Shown one piece after another: positions 60,926-64,000 of a DNA stretch of 64,000 nt. Positions within the stretch are counted from its first letter, which is position 1. Each line of letters starts with the position of its first letter. The notes beneath the pieces were generated by a model. It searched no databases, had not been told where the DNA came from, and saw only the letters and a list, made by a program, of their open reading frames with translations. The translations under genes and the position numbers were made by a program. Source of the stretch: Pantoea agglomerans NBRC 102470 (lineage in GTDB: Bacteria > Pseudomonadota > Gammaproteobacteria > Enterobacterales > Enterobacteriaceae); the NCBI RefSeq assembly GCF_001598475.1, contig NZ_BCZA01000009.1, forward strand, positions 113,469 through 177,468, written 5' to 3'.

Positions 60926-61804
60926 ATGCCCGATTTTAATCGCCGCCGACTGATGCTGGCGCTGGCAGTCTCTCCGCTGTTTTGTGCGCTTCCCCTGCGT
61001 GCCGCCACGCCAAATCCGGGTCGGATTATTGCACTGGAGTGGTTACCCACCGAACTGCTGATAGCACTAGGCGTCACGCCCTGGGGCGTGGCCGATCTGC
61101 ACAACTACAACATCTGGGTAGGGGAGCCGCCGCTGCCTGAAGGCGTGATCGATGTAGGTCTGCGCACCGAACCCAATCTTGAGCTGATGGCGCAAATGCA
61201 GCCGTCGCTGATCCTCTGCTCCAACGGCTACGGCCCGCCTAAAGAGAAACTGACGCGCATCGCGCCCATTATGGGCTTCGACCTCCACAGCGGCGACGGG
61301 AAACCTCTCACTGCCGCGCGCGCATCGCTGCGTCAGCTGGCGGCGCGCCTTGGATTAAGCGCGCGAGCGGAACAGCATCTGCGCGAGGTCGATGATCAGC
61401 TGGCGGCGGCGCGCCAGCGGCTGGCGCCCTATGCCGGACGCACTATCCTGCTGATGTCGCTGCTCGACAGTCGTCACGCCATTACCTTCGGCAAAAACAG
61501 TCTGTTTCTGGAAGTGATGACTCTGCTGGGCCTGAAAAATGGCTGGCAGGGCGAAACAAATTTCTGGGGCAGCGCGGTGATCGGCATTGAAAAGCTGGCG
61601 CAGGTCGGGGATGTGGATGTCATCTGCTTTGATCATGATAACGATGCGGAGATGCAGCAACTGATGCGCAGCCCGCTGTGGCAGTCGCTGCCGTTTGTTC
61701 GCACCGGACGCTTTCAGCGCGTCCCGGCCGTCTGGTATTACGGTGCGACGCTCTCGGCGCTGCACTTTGTTCGCGTGCTGGAACGCGCGCTGGAGACGCA
61801 CTGA
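60926..61804 (+). CDS. fhuD: Ferrichrome periplasmic binding protein FhuD
   Basis: FhuD binds ferric hydroxamates in the periplasm and hands them to FhuB. The 292-residue protein begins MPDFNRRRLMLALAVSPLFC, with an RRRLML stretch and cleavage near LRAA. NPGRIIALEWLPTELLIALG, DVGLRTEPNLELMAQMQPSL and NFWGSAVIGIEKLAQ are family-typical. AAGGAGAGG precedes the ATG at 60926. Its TGA overlaps the fhuB ATG by one base. Confidence 0.95.
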   Translation: MPDFNRRRLMLALAVSPLFCALPLRAATPNPGRIIALEWLPTELLIALGVTPWGVADLHNYNIWVGEPPLPEGVIDVGLRTEPNLELMAQMQPSLILCSNGYGPPKEKLTRIAPIMGFDLHSGDGKPLTAARASLRQLAARLGLSARAEQHLREVDDQLAAARQRLAPYAGRTILLMSLLDSRHAITFGKNSLFLEVMTLLGLKNGWQGETNFWGSAVIGIEKLAQVGDVDVICFDHDNDAEMQQLMRSPLWQSLPFVRTGRFQRVPAVWYYGATLSALHFVRVLERALETH

Positions 61805-63783
61805 TGCGCCATGCTCTGTTTCCCGCAGGCCTCCTCAGCCTGCTGTTTCTGCTGGCGCTCAGCCTGACGCTGGTCAATCTGCATCAGGCGTTGCCACAGG
61901 CTGAATGGTGGCAGGCACTCTGGTCACCGGTGGTCGATAGCCTGCCGCAGATGGTGTTTCACTACAGCCTGCTGCCGCGCACGGTACTGGCGCTGCTGGT
62001 GGGTGCCGGGCTGGGCTTAGCCGGTCTGCTGTTTCAGCAGATATTGCGTAATCCGCTGGCGGAGCCAACCACGCTGGGCGTCTCTTCCGGCGCACAGCTG
62101 GGCATTACCGTGGCGACGCTGTGGCATCTGCCGGGCGGGGCGCTGACACAGCAGTTTGCCGCGCTCAGTGGCGCGCTGCTGGTGGGCGCGCTGGTGTTTG
62201 GCGTGGCCTGGGGCAAACGTCTGTCGCCGGTAACGCTGATTCTGGCCGGGCTGGTGCTGAGCCTCTACAGCGGCGCGGTGAATCAAATCTTCGCTATCTT
62301 CAATCACGATCAGCTGCAGAACATGTTTCTGTGGAGCACCGGCGCGCTGAATCAGATGAGCTGGGAAAATGTGCAGCAACTCTGGCCGCGCCTGCTGCTG
62401 GCGTTTGTGCTGGCGCTGGCGCTGCTGCGTCCGCTGACGCTGATGGGGCTGGATGATGGCGTAGCGAAAAACCTTGGCCTTGCGCTCTCCGTGGCGCGTG
62501 TCGGTGGCCTCGGGCTGGCGATCCTGCTCAGCGCACAGCTGGTCAACGTCGCCGGTATCATCGGCTTTATCGGGCTGTTTGCGCCGCTGCTGGCGAAGCT
62601 GCTGGGTGGACGACGGCTCATCACCCGGATGCTGCTGGCTCCGCTGACTGGCGCGCTGCTGCTGTGGCTGGCGGACAGTTGCGTGTTGTGGCTCAGCACT
62701 CACTGGCGCGATATCCCGACCGGCACCGCCACGGCGCTGCTCGGCGTACCGATTCTGCTGTGGCTGCTGCCGCGACTGCGCACCGGTTCGGTGCCGCCCG
62801 CGCTGAATCAGGGTGATAAGGTGCCCGCCGAGCGACAGAACCTGCTGCGCTGGGCGCTGACCGGACTTGCCATCCTGGCGCTGCTGGGGTGGGGTGGTCT
62901 GGCGTTTGGCCGTGATGCGCAGGGCTGGGTCTGGTCAGCGGGTGAGATGCTGCAATCGCTGCTGCCGTGGCGCGCACCGCGCGTGCTGGCCGCGCTGGTG
63001 ACCGGCCTGATGCTGGGCGTGGCGGGGAGTCTGATTCAGCGGCTGACCGGCAATCCCATGGCCAGCCCGGAAGTGCTGGGCATCAGTTCGGGTGCCGCTT
63101 TTGGCGTGGTGATGATGATGTTCTTTGTGCCGGGCGATGCGCTGGCCTGGCTGCTGCCCGCCGGTGCGCTGGGCGCGGCGCTGACGCTGCTGGTGATCAT
63201 GGCGGTAGCCAGTCGGGGCGGCTTCTCGCCGGAACGAATGCTGCTGGCGGGCATGGCGCTTAACAGCGCCTTTGTCACCCTGCTGATGCTACTGCTGGCG
63301 AGTGGCGATCCGCGTATGGGCGGGCTGCTAAGCTGGATCTCCGGCTCGACCTATAACATCAGCGGCACTCAGGCGGTTCAGAGCGCAATCTGCGCGCTGG
63401 TGCTGGTGTCGCTGGCACCGCTGGCCAGTCGCTGGCTGACGCTGCTGCCGCTGGGAAGCGCTACCGCACGCTCGGCCGGTATGGCGTTGACGCCTGCGCG
63501 GCTGAGTCTGCTGCTGCTGGCGGCCGCGCTGACCGCCAGCGCGACACTGACTATCGGCCCGCTGAGTTTTGTCGGACTAATGGCGCCCCATATGGCGCGC
63601 ATGCTGGGATTCCGGCGGGCGTTGCCGCAACTGCTGCTGTCAGGATTACTGGGGGCGGGATTGATGGTGCTGGCTGACTGGTGCGGACGAATGCTGGCAT
63701 TCCCGGATCAGATCCCAGCCGGGCTGATGGCGACCTTTTTAGGCGCGCCTTACTTTATCTGGCTGCTGCGGCGTTCAGGTTAA
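61804..63783 (+). CDS. fhuB: Ferrichrome ABC transporter permease FhuB (fused double permease)
   Basis: FhuB is a natural tandem fusion of two FecCD-type permease halves, about twenty membrane helices in 659 residues (E. coli 660). Each half carries the ATPase-contacting loop: GLLFQQILRNPLAEPTTLGV in the first and GSLIQRLTGNPMASPEVLGI in the second. Each also has an FVGLMAPH-type segment (FIGLFAPLL and FVGLMAPHMAR). The start at 61804 overlaps the fhuD stop (TGATG). It ends the fhuACDB operon. Confidence 0.96.
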   Translation: MRHALFPAGLLSLLFLLALSLTLVNLHQALPQAEWWQALWSPVVDSLPQMVFHYSLLPRTVLALLVGAGLGLAGLLFQQILRNPLAEPTTLGVSSGAQLGITVATLWHLPGGALTQQFAALSGALLVGALVFGVAWGKRLSPVTLILAGLVLSLYSGAVNQIFAIFNHDQLQNMFLWSTGALNQMSWENVQQLWPRLLLAFVLALALLRPLTLMGLDDGVAKNLGLALSVARVGGLGLAILLSAQLVNVAGIIGFIGLFAPLLAKLLGGRRLITRMLLAPLTGALLLWLADSCVLWLSTHWRDIPTGTATALLGVPILLWLLPRLRTGSVPPALNQGDKVPAERQNLLRWALTGLAILALLGWGGLAFGRDAQGWVWSAGEMLQSLLPWRAPRVLAALVTGLMLGVAGSLIQRLTGNPMASPEVLGISSGAAFGVVMMMFFVPGDALAWLLPAGALGAALTLLVIMAVASRGGFSPERMLLAGMALNSAFVTLLMLLLASGDPRMGGLLSWISGSTYNISGTQAVQSAICALVLVSLAPLASRWLTLLPLGSATARSAGMALTPARLSLLLLAAALTASATLTIGPLSFVGLMAPHMARMLGFRRALPQLLLSGLLGAGLMVLADWCGRMLAFPDQIPAGLMATFLGAPYFIWLLRRSG

Positions 63784-63890
63784 GAGGAAAAAGCAGGCTG
63801 GTTTCAGACGCCGGCCAGATCCAAAGTAGGGTGAATCTGACAACAACGAAGAAGCTCAATGCGCAGGAAATTGGGTCAGAGGAGGAAAGC
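63784..63890 (+). other. Intergenic sequence after fhuB
   Basis: About 100 bp following the fhuB stop with no recognised gene or clear terminator of its own. It leads into the hairpin array. In E. coli hemL follows fhuB here; no hemL sequence is seen before the window ends. Confidence 0.4.
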
Positions 63891-63979
63891 GTCCCGCGCC
63901 AGGGACAAAAACGCCGGGAGCGTTTTTGAACAACGCGAAGCGTTGGCCCGGCAACGGGCGCACCTCATGGATGAGGTGC
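63891..63979. repeat. Array of five consecutive perfect hairpins after fhuB
   Basis: Back-to-back stems: GTCCC/GGGAC (63891-63906), CAAAAACGC/GCGTTTTTG (63906-63928), CAACGC/GCGTTG (63931-63945), GCCCG/CGGGC with GNRA loop GCAA (63946-63959), and GCACCTCAT/ATGAGGTGC (63960-63979). The second stem ends with five T and could terminate fhuACDB. The pattern runs to the window end and may continue. It could be a dispersed repeat element or a structured RNA. A frame from ATG 63859 is open to the end across it (MRRKLGQRRKASRARDKNAG), but its charged sequence looks like a by-product of the palindromes. Confidence 0.6.
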
Positions 63980-64000
63980 GTAATCGCGCGGGCCGAGCGA

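Noticed and set aside
63859..64000. New protein-coding gene at the right end of the window
   Set aside because: The frame is open to the edge, but the hairpins fully account for its biased sequence and no family is recognised; noted within the hairpin array instead.

Overview
The window is a contiguous piece of an enterobacterial chromosome. Gene order follows the Escherichia coli 2-4 minute region (ftsZ-lpxC-secM-secA-mutT-yacG-zapD-coaE-guaC-hofCB-ppdD-nadC-ampDE, aroP-pdhR-aceEF-lpd, acnB-yacL, speED-yacC-cueO, hpt-can-yadGH, panDCB-folK-pcnB-gluQ-dksA-sfsA-thpR-hrpB-mrcB-fhuACDB). The proteins are clearly diverged from E. coli. Several insertions suit a plant-associated Erwiniaceae member such as Pantoea: a GH28 pectinase-type enzyme, a GH43 enzyme with a sugar symporter, and a phenolic acid decarboxylase. 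The genus is inferred from context only.

Layout. 1-5.2 kb: end of the division/cell-wall cluster (ftsZ 3' end, lpxC) and the SecM-SecA secretion feedback pair. 5.3-14.3 kb: nucleotide-pool hygiene (mutT), gyrase inhibitor yacG, zapD, coaE, guaC, type IV pilin assembly genes (ppdD-hofB-hofC), nadC and ampDE. 14.3-16.7 kb: an inserted GH43 plus GPH-symporter operon. 16.9-25.8 kb: aroP and the pyruvate dehydrogenase operon pdhR-aceE-aceF-lpd, with a perfect PdhR operator. 25.9-28.4 kb: an accessory pocket between lpd and acnB holding hicAB, a solitary type I-E CRISPR repeat behind a leader-like AT-rich stretch, an Rpn-family nuclease with an apparent intragenic antitoxin start, and gene debris. 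28.4-29.9 kb: a LysR regulator divergent from padC. 30.4-33.6 kb: acnB and yacL. 34-35.3 kb: a GH28 enzyme. 35.4-43.9 kb: speED, yacC, CueR-controlled cueO, a Cys/Met-metabolism PLP enzyme, hpt, can and the YadGH exporter. 44.4-45.4 kb: an isolated AT-rich acyltransferase. 45.5-57.7 kb: pantothenate, folate and RNA genes through mrcB. 57.8-63.8 kb: the Fur-controlled ferrichrome operon fhuACDB. The last ~110 bp are a run of consecutive perfect hairpins.

Most of the window is ordinary core genome. The parts that merit attention are the lpd-acnB pocket (toxin-antitoxin, Rpn and CRISPR relic together), the terminal hairpin array, the AUU start of pcnB, the divergent SecM arrest motif and the GH28 enzyme lacking the usual GHG histidine. 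Functions are assigned from recalled family sequences and visible motifs; no database search was run.
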